Positions 45,059 to 57,394 are shown, counted from the first letter of the stretch. The stretch: DNA of 64,000 nucleotides from Anaspis maculata (GCA_949128115.1 OX421963.1:88669602-88733601), one strand, 5' to 3'. Notes: generated by a model from the sequence alone, not told the origin. Program-made: numbers and translations.

Positions 45059-45110
45059 CCAGTCACTTCCGGTTCCGGCTCGGGCTCCAGTGATGTTGAA
45101 AGAAGAACAA
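45059..45110 (-). CDS. Weak candidate exon
   Basis: On the minus strand a GC-rich open segment (SLEPEPEPEVT in one frame) runs into a consensus donor gtaagt at about 45058. No acceptor or partner exon was confirmed. Low confidence. Confidence 0.15.
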
Positions 45111-46461
45111 AATAACCTCACTTAAGAAACACAAAGAGATAACGTAAGTAGGCGGGAGAACCAAGGGATGTGTTCAAAACTCGAAGAAAATGTTCGAAAA
45201 CCACCGTGAGAAACTTAAGAAAAACTCTAAACTGATGAAATCATTGATAATTAGCGGCGCGGTGGCGAAATCCAAGGCGAAATCAATACATTATCTAGAA
45301 AGAACTGAACTGATACTGATACCGAAATACCGAATGCCAAGAAAAGAGGGCTCTCACAACAGACTCAAGAGATGTATTTCTGGTTGCAGAGGTCAAAATA
45401 AATATCACAATTTGTTGCGGAACAGGGCGTTTAGAGCCCCAACATTTATTTGCCAAATAGCTTCACCAGAACTTTATTAGGAGATGGAAATTTGAAACAC
45501 TGCCCCTTGAAATGAACCTTGCATGTTTTTTTTTACCCAATGGAACGTATTCTGCACGATTTACCAACCTAGTTCTGTTTCCTGGGTGGATATCCTATTG
45601 GTACTAATGAATTCCATACAAATAAGTAAAAATTCAATTAGGTATTCTTGCAGCGGTGAAAACTCGGGTGAAAATAATAGGGAAGGGTATCTTGGAGAAT
45701 AATATTCATTGAATCTGCTATAGCCCAGGCGCCAGGGAAAACAAAAGGAAATAATTGTTTCCTGGCTGGAAACTAGCTTAAAACAATCTGTGTAGCTTAG
45801 GTTTTGACCGAGGTTTTGACTTACTAGTTTCCCCCCTTTCGGAAATGTCGGCGTCATGTCGCCATCATCATCATCACCAGCGTGGTTTTTGCCGAATATC
45901 TTAATTTTGGGTTATCTGACAGCAAAAGATGTGAGGAGTCATTTTGAAGTCTATGAAATTCCCTACAGTTTGGTTTTTCAATCAATTTTCTGCGACCTAT
46001 GGTCTTTGAGATAGAGCTCCTGGAAGCGAGAGTCATTGTCGTGAAAGTTCCTTGGCCACTTGACTCGAAAAACTAAAATGTCGATGTGACAAAAAAAATT
46101 CAAAATGAGATTACTCGAAAACTCTTCATGCCATAGTTGCGGTGATAGTCTTAAACTCTTCCTCTTGAACCGTAGATTACGAATATTGAAAAGTCAAAAA
46201 CGTCACATTGTACATATACAGGTGTACTACGGGAATCAAATTAGAACAGAGAAATTTGACATATTTCTTCGATTTAGTCTATGCGAAACTCTAAGCACGA
46301 GTCCTTATCACGAGTCCAATATCAATATGCATTGCTCTGTAAGCTTCACTTGATACACTTAAGAAATGGTCAGCTCACAGCCTTCCTGTAAAATGTTTTG
46401 AAGGCCCTCTGAAATCATCAAAATGTACAGTAGCAAGAAATGTATTTAACAGTATATTATA

Positions 46462-46567
46462 TACCAAGGAACCAAAGTGAATTTGTGATCCTTTGGGTGA
46501 AGTTTGTTGCTCGAGGGCCCTTTGGGTCCAAATCCCCAAATTAAAAATTCACTCTGGTTCCTTGGTA
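46462..46567. mobile_element. MITE, TA target
   Basis: Ends taccaaggaaccaaag and its near-inverse, flanked by TA (46460-46461, 46568-46569). The right arm of the host palindrome (47992-48005) carries the empty site. 106 bp. Confidence 0.9.
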
Positions 46568-48833
46568 TACAGGGTGGTCCAGGTTTTAGTCGACAAACTT
46601 TGCAGGCTGATAGAGGATAATAAAATAAATCGACTCACCCCAAAAAGTACATATCTGAAATGCATATTAAAAAAGTTACAGGCCTTTAAAGTTGCAGAAA
46701 AAAATTGTTTTTTTCTTGATAACTTTTGAACAGCTCGACTGATTTCGCTCAAATTTTTGCTTATATGATTAACAAACACGTCCCCAGTGATTTCTTGAAA
46801 AAAGTTCTGTCAGAATGACGCAGTGCCGTAGATATGAAGGGTACTAACCCTTTTACCCCCCTAGTTTCTACGCCACTGGATATTTTGGTAAACCGTTAAA
46901 AGTATTGAATTTGGCGTTCAATTCTGCAGAGAAAATTGGCGTGTCGTTGCTACATTTGGAGCAGCGGCTTCGAAGATATTTGTGTTTGAAGGTTCAAAAA
47001 CACCGAATTAACCAATGTTTCCAAATTCGAGCAAGCTTTGATTCATTCACTTTCATTTTTTTTTTCAATTTAAAGTTTATTGATCGATAATTTAGCTTAT
47101 GAGAATTAAAAATTTGTTGTGTAAATTCATAATTTCAGCAACATGACCAATAAGAAACAAAGGCCCCTTGGTTTTTGTTTTTACTTAACTTCCCGACTAT
47201 CAGTAAGTGAATAGATAGGTATAGACAATACAAATAGAGAAGACCATATGTTATCACCACCGTCGTCACGGATATTGGGGCATCAAAAATCAGCCAACCT
47301 TTTTTTGAATGATGGACCCGCCTGGTTCCTACGCAACCGTAAAAATCCGTGACGACTATGGTCTTTTCTATTTGTATTGTCTATACCTATTGAATATTCA
47401 ATTGTTCCTGAAATTATGAATTCTTATAACCAATTTTCAATTTCTCATGAGCTAAATTATGGATCAATAAACTTTAAATTGAAAAAAAAAGTTGAGAGTG
47501 AAATAGTGAATGGATCAAAGCTTGCTCGAATTTTGAAACATTTGGGTGTAATTCGATGTTTTTGAACCTTTAAACACAAATATCTCCGAAACTGCTGCTC
47601 CAAATGTAGCAATGGCACGCCAATTTTCTCTTCAGAATTGAACGCCGAATTCAATACTTTCAACGGTTTTCCAAAATATCCAATGGCGTAGAAAGTAGGG
47701 GGGTAAGAGGGTTAGTACCCCCCCAAATCCACGGCACTGCCTCATTCTGACAAAAAAAAATCAAGAAATCACTGGGGACGTGTTTGTTAACCATATGTGC
47801 AAAATTTGAGCGAAATCGGTCAAGCTATTCAACAGTTATCAAGAAAAAAACACTTTTTTTCTGCAACTTTGGAGGCCTGTAACTTTTTTAATATGCATTC
47901 TAGATTTGTACTTTTTGGGGTGGGTCGACACCTTTTTTTATCCTCTATCAGCCTGCAAAGTTTGGCGACTAAAACCTGGACCACCCTGTATAATATACTG
48001 TTATATTATACATTCCTTGGTACTGTAATTTTTTACTATTTTGATGATTTCAGAGGGCCTTCAAAACATTTTACAGTAAAGCTGTGACCTGACCACTTCT
48101 TTCGTGTCTTAAATGAAGCTTATAGAGCAAATCCATATTGATATTGGACTCGTGTTAAGTGCTTAGAGTGTCGCATATAGGCTAAATCGTAGAAATATGT
48201 AAAATTTCTCTGAACTGATTTGATTCCCTAAGTACACCCTGTATGTGTACAATGTGACGTTTTTGACTTTTCTATATTCGTAATCAACGGTTCAAGAGAA
48301 AAAGTTTAAGACCATCACCGCAACTATAGCATGAAGGATTCTCGAGAAATTTCATTTTGAAATTTTTTTGTCACATCGACATTTTAGTTTTTTGAGTCAA
48401 GTGGCCATGGAGCTTTTACGACAATGCCTCTCGCTTCCAGAAGCTCTATCTCAAAAACCATAGGTCGCAGAGAGGTCATTTAAAAATTATTCTGTAGGCA
48501 ATTTCATTGGTTTCAAAATGACTTTTCACATCTTTTGCTGTCAGATGGCCCAACATCAAGATATTCAGCAAAAACCACGCTGGTGCACTTCTTGTTGATG
48601 ATGGCGACATGACGCCGACATTTCCGAAAGGGGGGAAATTAGTCTGTCGAAATCTAAGCTACACAGATCGTTTTAAGCTAGTTTCCAGCCAGGAAACGAT
48701 TATTTCCTTATTGAGCTGATTTTTGCTCCCTGGCGCATGGACTACTATTGATTAATGATAATCCAGAATACTCTTCGATTTTTCAAATATCTGGAGCCGA
48801 GTCTGGAGCATTTTCAAAAATTCACAGAACATC

Positions 48834-49619
48834 CAGGGCCGGATTAACCGTAAGGCTGATTAGGCTATAGCCTAGCCTTGAATTATGGTACTTTTTTTAG
48901 TCGTTTACATCCCCTGTTGGAAATTCCAAATGAATGCGAGTTTGATTCCACTAAGATTCTCATTTGGACTCATTAGCTTCAATTTGGTATCACTGACTTT
49001 CATCTGGAGGCTATAATTCATAGAATACGGAATAGGTACGCGGCCCGATTGCAATATGGTGATTGCATGAAATTGGTTCATCTGATCACCGGCAGGCAGC
49101 GCAAGGATCGAGTTATGTTTTGACGTTTGTTAGGGAATTGCATTGAGGCCACAGACAATGATTGGGGCACATAACAGATGTAAGGCATTGTTAGAATGAT
49201 TATAGAATCACAATCTTGATCTCGTAAACGCCAAACAAACCAGCATGTGAACAAAACACGTAAAAATGACAGCATTCAGTAAGGTTATTCCGGTTGACGT
49301 TGACTCCGCATGGATGAAACTTGACAGAGGACAATGACACTATTGACATTTTTGCCATAAACTCCCTCTACATGCGATGGACCTATTCTCAGGAATTGGA
49401 TAGTTGTTGGAAATTGGAGACAGCATTGCATCGGCTCATCAGTAGATCTGCGAACGCACGCACGATTCTCATCAATAGTCTTATGACAATTTTTACAAAA
49501 GAAATGGGTAATAAAGTAGAGTAGCAATGATATCGAAAATAAGATGTAGCTTTGTCGCTGGTGGGGGGGCCCTCAAAATGTTATAGCCTAGGGCCTAAAT
49601 AAGGCCTCATCCGGCCCTG
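48834..49619. mobile_element. Non-autonomous hAT element
   Basis: Ends cagggccggat and its inverse, with a perfect 8-bp duplication agaacatc (48826-48833 and 49620-49627). Subterminal ggctatagcc and ttatagccta also pair. 786 bp without a transposase. Confidence 0.9.
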
Positions 49620-49665
49620 AGAACATCCATAGAATAATTGGAGTTATCTGGAGGCCCAAGAACTG

Positions 49666-50470
49666 GTCGGCAAGCTAAATTGCGCGTCCTCTTTTTGGTG
49701 ACCGAAGCTGACGGCACACGGTATCAGCCACATAAATTATTTCCGGCAATAAATCGCGTCACGTCTCTGGACCGCCTGCGGTATCGAAAGAAACAAACTT
49801 TCCAGGATTTTTCAGTTCGTTGTGTCGCACCTTATCAGATGACAGGGGGAAAACTTCGGTGGGCATAGGCAAAAGGCAGAAGACAAAGCGAGCTTCCGAA
49901 AGAACTTCTTGCGCGCTCGATGGCTCGCAAGACCACAAGACATCACACGCGCGCGATTTGCATACAAAGTCGTGTCATTGTGCTCTGCTATCAGAGAAAA
50001 GTTGATTGCTGCCTGTCTTGTTGTGAATGCGTATACATCCAGCGCAATTTGTAGTCATTTTGTCCTGTCTCTCCGCAAAGTGATTGATGCCCGACCTGGC
50101 TGGCGGAAATTATTTGAAATTTAAATTTTGCACTTCTTGTGTTCTTTTTTACCACGACTTCCTCCTATAGTTTTTCGATTTAGTGTAATGTTCTCAAAGC
50201 TTTTGAATGTGTTCATTTGCACACGGTGTTTGTTCCTGTTATTCTCCCGCGTTAAAAGCGCTAATTATGCAGTTTTAACCCCGGTTTGCCATGGGGTAGA
50301 TAACCAAATTTAATATGCGCAAACAAGGGTGCATCATGCTAATTTATTAAGATCACACTGAGCGGTAATTTGACTGCTGAGACGACCGCTCAATCAATTT
50401 ATATACGGACATGTCTGATTATTCTCAGATGGTTTGCTGAATCACGTTTCCGCTAGAGGATTGCAGATAA
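49666..50470. other. Unassigned sequence
   Basis: Moderately GC-rich unique sequence with no recognised gene. An exon is possible but not supported. Confidence 0.3.
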
Positions 50471-50779
50471 AGTCAGTTTGCTAAGCCGACTGGAAGGCCG
50501 TGGAGATTAACGCGATATTGTAGGTATTCTTGATATGCCACTTACGACTGTATAATATAGCATTTTTGATGTCTTCTTCGCCCTCAAATCTCAATTCAAA
50601 AACTTCACCAGTGAGGTAGACAATCGCTTCCAAACATAGCTTCTTTCATCCAAAAAATCTCTAAAAAGAGTTCGATAGTGATAGCCGTCCGAGTCGGACG
50701 TGTTATCGCGGAGCGGTGTTTTATGGAACACGGATCTTATAAGTAATAAATTTGTGAAATAACAACAAAGGCGAAATAA
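50471..50779 (+). other. Probable 5' UTR of LINE copy 2B
   Basis: Non-coding leader before ORF1. The exact 5' end of the element and its target duplication were not located. Confidence 0.4.
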
Positions 50780-51634
50780 ATGAGTGACACAACTCAAAGA
50801 ACACTCGAAGCGGAAAAAAGAAAACGGCTGGACGATTCCGACCCCCTGATTGAACAGGAACCGGTAGCTTTTCATCGAAGCAAGAAAACAGCGAGATCAC
50901 CAAAAAAGAGCTCCATAAAAGGGCAAGTCGAAGAGGGTAAGATGGACACCGGCGACGACCCAAGTGAAATAAAGAATATGCTGAGAGCCCTTATGCGGGA
51001 ATCGTCAGAAATAAGGAAGAAGGTCGACTGTATCCCAAAGCTGCAACAAGAGTGTGAAGAACTCAGAACATCTTTCAACAGTTTTAAAAAGATATGCGAA
51101 GATAAAGAAGTAAGATGGGAAGAATACAGAAAAGAAACTGAGAAGCACATTACCACCCTAGAAAACAAAATCGAACAAATGGAGAAGAGAGAAAAAAGGA
51201 ATAATTTTATCATCACCGGCCTTGATGTGGACAGGGACAACAACATAGCCCAAAGCGTGCAAAGATTCCTCAGCGACAGGCTCCAAATCGAACCCCAGAT
51301 AACATCAGCATTCAATATTGGCAAAAATAAAATGGGTCATCCAATAACTGTCGTTCAACTGCGAAGCAATGAAGAAAAAAGCTATATCATGAAGAAAAAA
51401 GCAATCCTCAAGGGCACAGATGTCTACATCAACAATGATATGACAGAAAGAGAAAGGAGCACACAGAGAAGAATTTCAAACATCGCTAATGAGTACAGGA
51501 AACAAGGAAAGGTCTGTAAAACGTTTTATCGCAAACTCAGGGTGGACGGGAAAACATTCGAATGGGACGACACGTCTGAAGAGTTAATACTGGCAAAAAA
51601 CGAAGCACGGGAGGAAAGAAGAACAGAAAAGTGA
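50780..51634 (+). CDS. LINE copy 2B ORF1 protein
   Basis: Intact frame of 284 codons starting MSDTTQRTLEAEKRKRLDDS. Lys and Arg-rich N terminus (residues 1-65), coiled coil about 75-145 (IRKKVDCIPKLQQECEELR; KHITTLENKIEQMEKREKR), then an RRM-like core of the L1 ORF1 type (NNFIITGLDV; MGHPITVVQLRS) and a basic C-terminal domain (RRISNIANEYRKQGK). Proteins of this type trimerise and bind the element RNA. The stop (TGA 51632-51634) overlaps the start of the ORF2 frame, so ORF2 could be reached by reinitiation. The upstream ATG at 50780 is the first in a good frame. This ORF has no visible lesion. Confidence 0.9.
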   Translation: MSDTTQRTLEAEKRKRLDDSDPLIEQEPVAFHRSKKTARSPKKSSIKGQVEEGKMDTGDDPSEIKNMLRALMRESSEIRKKVDCIPKLQQECEELRTSFNSFKKICEDKEVRWEEYRKETEKHITTLENKIEQMEKREKRNNFIITGLDVDRDNNIAQSVQRFLSDRLQIEPQITSAFNIGKNKMGHPITVVQLRSNEEKSYIMKKKAILKGTDVYINNDMTERERSTQRRISNIANEYRKQGKVCKTFYRKLRVDGKTFEWDDTSEELILAKNEAREERRTEK

Positions 51635-52920
51635 ACACTCAGGTAGCACTCGACCAGCAGGACATGGAACTCTCAGATCAAAAAACGAACGCGGGTGCTT
51701 CTTTTGTCTTCTGGAACGTGCAGGGTGCTAATAACTTGAACAATTTAAGTGGTGAAGAAATGGACAAATTAATTGAAAATGACATAGTGTGCCTGTGTAA
51801 AACATGGATAACGGACGATAAAAGATATACTTTGCCGTATTATCTAGCAGAATACCAAAAAATATTCTCACTTGCAGAAAAAAATAAAATATACGGCCGG
51901 GCTAGTGGTGGATTGCTTATGTTGGTGAAGAAAACAAAAAATGATTTTATTAATAATTGTGAAATATTGTTTAATCAACCGAAATCGATTTTTCTTAGAT
52001 CAAAGACATTTGATATGTATTATATTGTAGGCATTGTTTATTTTGAACCCAGCACAGATTTTCAGAAAACTTTCAGAGAACTCAACGATATAATGCAGGA
52101 AATCCATCAGAGGTTCCCAAGTGATCTGGTTTTTGTAGGAGGGGATTATAATTGCAGGATAGGTGATGGTAACCGGGCTGAAGAGGAGATATTGAATTGT
52201 GTACAGCATCTAAACCCGCAAAGAAAGTCTGCGGACAGTAAAAGCAATGCCGCGGGTAAGAAATTGATTGCTGTCATGGAGGAACGTGGATTTCTGGTCC
52301 TGAATGGTCGGTCCAAGGGAGATGTTCCGGGACAGTTTACGTATGTGTCAAACATAGAAAACTCCGTGGTGGACTTGGTGTGGGATAATCTTGAGACTGC
52401 GATGAAAGTAAGTAACTTTGAAATTTTGAATGTGTTTGCCTCCGATCATTTCCCATGCCAAGTAAGAATAAATCAAACTGACGAGGAAGTTGGTAATAGG
52501 GAAAAGAATTGCTCTGTGAAAAAAAGTTTCATGAAAGTAAATGACGTGAGCGAGCAATCTTTTCAAAACGTTCTGAATTCTTCGTACAGAATAAATCTCG
52601 ATATGCACAGTCAAAGCAATAACACAGCCGTAGATCAGGTATATGATAATTTTTTGAATGCCGTAAAAGAAACGAGTATCTTTTTAAACATGTATAAAGA
52701 AGTAAATGTTTATCAAAACAGCACGCGGATGAAAAATAAACCTTGGTTTGACGAAACATGCAAACTTCAATATAAAAAAGTGAAAAAACTGAAACGAAAG
52801 TGGAACAGAAGTAGACAAAATGAAGAACACCATAATGAATTTATAAAGGAAAACAAAAGTACAAACATACGATTAGGGAAAAGAAAATGGAAGCTAAGGT
52901 TAGATTACAGGACATGTTAA
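51631..52920 (+). pseudogene. LINE copy 2B ORF2, endonuclease part
   Basis: Frame of 429 codons encoding an apurinic-type endonuclease: FVFWNVQGANN, IVCLCKTW, GRASGGLLMLVKK, VFVGGDYNCRIGDGN, ENSVVDLVWDN and FASDHFPCQV. The usual catalytic Glu in the second block is Lys (LCKTW; copy 2A keeps LSEN), a single G-to-A change. The linker (KPWFDETCKLQYKKVKKLKR) follows. The frame is lost at an A-rich run near 52880 by a one-base shift and continues in the RT frame from 52887. The first codon listed is GTG; the first ATG in frame is at 51664. Confidence 0.9.
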
Positions 52921-54845
52921 ATAAAGTTGAAAATCAGAAGGAATTTTGGACAACATTCAAAAAACTAAAGCAGGGTCGGTTAACTGGGAGTTACGTCATA
53001 ACGACAGAGCAATGGAAAAAACATTATAAGGTTATTTATCATATAGAATTCAATCACATAATATTGAATGAAATAGCACTTTCTTTAACAGATGCTCGTC
53101 ATCCATTCTTAGATCAGACTATAACAAAAAAAGAACTGTATGTTGTTAACCAGTTGAGAAGAAACAAAAAACCCGGACTGGACACAGTGTGTAACGAGAT
53201 ATATAAAATGCTGCCGGAGAAGTGGATTGCGTACCTTTTGGAACTTCTAAATCAATGTTTCAGCTCAGAAAAAATACCAAAGAAGTGGGGTGAGGTTGAA
53301 ATGGTTCATATCTTGAAAAAGGGGGATCCAAATCTGACAGAGGATTACAGAGGGCTGGCAATGATCAATTGTTGCGCGAAAATTTATACCACAATATTAA
53401 CAACCAGACTAAAAACTTACGCGGAAAGTAGTAGGATAATACCGGAATGTCAAACAGGTTTCCAAACACAAAGATCATGTCAGGATAACATTTTTGTACT
53501 GAACACGCTAATACATAATAGCATAAGATTAAAAGCAAGAAAAATGTACGCAATTTTTGTAGATTTCCATAAAGCGTTTGACTCCGTTTCGCACCATCTA
53601 CTCTATAGAAAAATTCATGAACTGGGAGTTAGTACGAAATTGGTGCGCATTATAAAAAACATCTACGACAGTGCTGCAATCGCGCTAGAACATAATAGGC
53701 AAATAAAAATCACAAGAGGTGTCTTACAGAGTGACCCAATGAGCCCAATGCTGTTTTCCCTATTTACTGCGGACATGGAATCATTTTTCAGGAGTCATGG
53801 GGCGGAGGGTGTACCATTGGACAACGCGGAAAACGTAATAATGCTAATGTACGCGGATGATTTAGTAATATTTGCAGATTCACCTATAGCAATGAAGAGA
53901 AATATTGGAATATTACAGAAGTATTGCACAAAGAATAATTTACGGGTGAATACAAGCAAAACAGAAATGGTGGTTTTTAGAAGGGGTGCAAGAATGGCGA
54001 GACAAATTTTTCATTACGATGGTCAGGTTGTTCCAATTGTAAATAGCTTCACTTATCTGGGCATTACTTTCAATTATAATGGCAAATTTAAGAAGACGAT
54101 TCAGAACAAAATAGCAAAAGCGAATATCACTGGGGGTGTAGTTAGGAGCACAATTGACAGAGGCGGAGTTGAGAGCTGGGAATCCATTTTACACCTGTAC
54201 CGCACTGTCGTCGTACCCACAGTGACGTACTGTGTAGCAGTCTGGGGACTTGAGTGTTGCGAAGAAATAAAATCAATCCAGAGCGGTTTCTTCAAGAAAC
54301 TCATGTACCTGAACCAATCCACTCCATCCTATGTAATCAGAGTAGAGTTCTCAATACCGAATATAGTGATAACAATTTTGAAACATGCACTTTCACACAT
54401 TAATAAAGTTAAAAAGCTACCCGAATACAACCTATCCAGAAGATGCCTGAATCGTCTAATACAGCTGGAAACTGTGGGAAACCCTAGTCAGAATCTCAAA
54501 CACAATTGGCTGACAAATGTTATAAAGACGTTAGGAAGATACGGTATGGAAAGGGAAGAGTTGTTGGATCAATTGAGGAATGAGGATAGACAGATAGACG
54601 TGGATTATGTGGTGAATAGAATGGAGACGTGCTGCTGGGATGCTGACTGGAACAGGATTTTGCTGTCTGTATACACGCCCGAATATAAATATCTTAGCAA
54701 CCCAATAAAGACCAATAACTCGTACCTTAACACGGAACCACTGTACCTGAAAAGATTTCTGGCACAATTGAGAATGGGAAATGATCGGAGTTTAAGGATA
54801 TACATCAACCGGAAGACCTACAGCATATCCACACAGGATCGGTGA
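52887..54845 (+). pseudogene. LINE copy 2B ORF2, reverse transcriptase part
   Basis: Frame of 652 codons. RT blocks in order: RRNKKPGLDTVCNEIYKMLP, VEMVHILKKGDPNLTEDYRG, CQTGFQTQRSCQDNIFVL, FVDFHKAFDSVSHHLLYRKI (first Asp), TRGVLQSDPMSPMLFSLF (QSDP where QGDP is usual), the catalytic YADD (LMYADDLVIFADS), NTSKTEMV and YLGITF. The thumb and C-terminal region follow. It stops at TGA (54843-54845), exactly where the first Cys of the terminal zinc motif is expected. The lesion is therefore a Cys-to-stop change, and the frame is open beyond it. Confidence 0.9.
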
Positions 54846-55064
54846 AGTTTTTGTAATTTCAAAAAACCGGAAAACTTGAAACATATTTTATTTGAGTGCC
54901 CCTTGTATCGACCGTTCAGACGGGGACAGGAAGTTAGGGATATTATGATGATGGACGTACACGACCTCCTGAGTGACATCGGAAATGAACATGTTGTGGC
55001 TGTCCACAGACTCATGGGAAGATGCTTGAGATATAGGGAACTGATAATTGAGGAGAGCTTGTAG
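54846..55064 (+). pseudogene. LINE copy 2B ORF2, C-terminal zinc motif
   Basis: In the same frame as the RT after one TGA: SFCNFKKPENLKHILFECPL gives C-x10-H-x4-C, completing a CCHC-type motif once the lost first Cys is counted. It ends with GRCLRYRELIIEESL and a stop. Such motifs close ORF2 of many LINEs. Confidence 0.85.
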
Positions 55065-55268
55065 CAATTAGAATGATTTTTCTGGGTCGTTTGGGTTTCA
55101 GGGTTAGGAGTAGTTATGGTTTTTGATTTATTTCTCTTGTATTTTATTGTTTTTGTATTGATTAGTTCTCACAAATCATGGTTACTTAATTTTTCGAACT
55201 CTTGTTCTATAACTAACTGTATGTTACGAACAATAAACAATTACATTACATTACAATTACATTACATA
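55065..55268 (+). other. LINE copy 2B 3' UTR and (ttaca)n tail
   Basis: Ends aacaataaac followed by several ttaca units. The polyadenylation-like aataaa lies just before the tail. Confidence 0.75.
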
Positions 55269-55269
55269 T

Positions 55270-57390
55270 CACAAGAAGACCTGGCAGGGCTCACTAGGGC
55301 CCCCAACAATACTTTAGACACTAGGGGGGTAGCGGAGCTCAAATCGCCACAATGTAGACACAAGGCTATTAAAAAAATAGATAGGGCTTCGAGTAACACA
55401 AAAAGACATTAGGGGCTCAATGGGGCTCCAAACGACACTTAAAGGCACAAGGGGGCCTATAGGGCTCCGACCAATCACATGAAGACAACAGGAGCTTACT
55501 ATACACAGAAACAAAGACAGGTTAAAAAGGGACTCAACAGGGCTACAGATGACACACAAAAACATAAGGGGGCCTAATAGGGCTCTGAAAAATCTGAGAA
55601 GGCACAAGGGAGCTTTCTCAGATGCCAGAAATATCGCTAAGTCAGAAGGGGATCACCGGGGCTACAAACAACAATTGAGGACACAAGGGGGCTCAATAGG
55701 GCTCCAAACAATACTGGAAGATACAAGGGGGCTCAGTAGGGCTTGAAACGCTTTAATGTAGACACAAGAGAGCAGAAGCCTCTAAAAATCGGACGGAGGC
55801 CTGGCGGGGCTCACTGGGGCTGCAAACAATAATTGAAGATACAAGGGGGCTCGATAGGGCTCCAAACGATACTTGAAGACACAAGGGGGCTCAGTAGGGC
55901 TCCAAATGACACTAAGAGACACAAAATGGGCCCTATAGAACTTCAACCAACACATGAAGACTCACAGGAGCTAACAAGAGCTTTAAAAATGACACAATAT
56001 ACAAAGGGGCTCTGCAGGGCTATATGAAACATGGAAACACAGGGGGCTCACATAGGGCTCCAAGAAACCTGAGAAGGGGCACAAGGCAGCTTCCAGAAAA
56101 TTCCAGAAACTCGAGAAAACAGAGGGAGACACCTGGGCTGTAAACGATAATTGAAGACACAAGGGGGCTCAGCAAGGCTTGAAATGCTCTGATGTAGAAC
56201 GCAAGGGAGGAGGGGGCTCTGTAACTCGCAAGAAGGCCTGGCGGGGCTCACTAGGGCTCTAAATGACACTTGAAGACACAAAGGGGGCCCTGTAGGACTT
56301 CAACCAACACATTATGACTCACAAGAGCTAACTACAGCTTTGGAAACTGAAGTAATGAAAAACTGGCTTAGCAGGGCTACAAATGAAACATGAAAACACA
56401 AGGGGGCCACATAGGGCTCCGAGAAACCTAAAAAGAAGTGAAAGAGAGCTTTCTAAGGTTCCAGAATATTCGAGAAATCAGAAGGGGATCACCTGGGCTG
56501 CAAACGATAATTGAAGACACAAGGGGGCGCAATAGGGCTCCAAATGATCTTAAAGACACAAAGGGGCTCAACAGGGCTTGAAATGCTTTGATGTAGAGCA
56601 CAAGGGAGAATAGAGTTCTGAAAATCGCAAGAAGGCCTGACGGGGCTCACTAGGGCTCCAAATAACACTTAGAGACACAAAGGGGGCCCTGTAGGACTTC
56701 AACCAACACATTAAGACTCACAGGAGCTACCTAGAGCTTCGGAAACTGAAGCAATGAAAAAGGGGCCCAGCAGGGCTACAAATGAAACACGAAGACACTA
56801 GGGGGGCATATAGGGCTCCGAGAAACTTAAAAAGGAGCACAAGAGAGCTCTCTAAGCTTCCAGAATCTTCGAGAAATCAGAAGTGGGTCACTTGGGCTGC
56901 AAATGATAATTGAAGACGCAAGGGGGCGCAATACGGCTCCAAACGGTATTCAAGACACAAGGGAGCTCAGCAGGGCTTGAAATGCTTTGATGTAGAACAC
57001 AAGTGAAAATAGGGCTCTGAAAATCGCAAGAAGGCCTGGTGGGGCTCATCAGGCCTTCAAATGACACTAAGAGACACAAAGGGGGCCCTATAGGACTTCA
57101 ACCAACACATTAAGACTCACAGGAGCTCACTAGAGCTTTGAAAACTAAATCAATAAAAAAGGTGCTCAGCAGGGCTACAAATGCAACATGAAGACAGGGG
57201 GGGCTAATGGGCTCTGAGAAGCCGTCCATAAGGGCGAAGCAATTATCCAGAAAATTTGGAGATACCCAAGGGGGTTCATCAAGACCCTAAACGACACTTG
57301 TAGAGATAAGGGCGCCCAGCAAGGCTTGAAACTCTACGTAAAAACTTAGTGGGGGATAGGGCTCTGAATATCACAATCACACTAGGCCTT
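55270..57390. repeat. Minisatellite with higher-order period
   Basis: The basic unit is about 40 bp (gacacaagggggctcaatag, ggctccaaacgatacttgaa). A distinctive block (ggcctggcggggctcac) recurs at about 55279, 55799, 56234, 56634 and 57033, giving higher-order spacings of about 520, 435, 400 and 399 bp. Copies within the later 400-bp periods align over the full length. Strand-asymmetric: the plus strand is purine-rich. Confidence 0.9.
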
Positions 57391-57394
57391 ATAA

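Larger units (their letters stand above)
44101..45563. other. Unassigned sequence with minisatellite
   Basis: An open frame of 184 codons (44105-44659, plus strand) spans unique sequence and the minisatellite. I recognise no domain and doubt that it is a gene. Two acaccctgta motifs lie at 44693 and 44800. Confidence 0.3.
45565..49665. mobile_element. Large palindromic element with two insertions
   Basis: Clear arms are 45710-47270 and 47340-48745 (for example ggaaatgtcggcgtcatgtc at 45840 and its inverse at 48607-48626). Weaker pairing extends outward to about 45565 and, past a hAT element, to about 49665. The loop is about 60 bp near 47280-47340. No gene. Arms differ by an MITE on the left. 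Confidence 0.8.

Noticed and set aside
54843..54845. Selenocysteine codon at the TGA in the LINE zinc motif
   Set aside because: No SECIS-like element was seen, the family is not known to use it, and the copy carries other disabling changes.
55270..57390. CRISPR-like or coding repeat
   Set aside because: Units drift gradually with no constant repeat and unique spacer pattern, and frames are not maintained.
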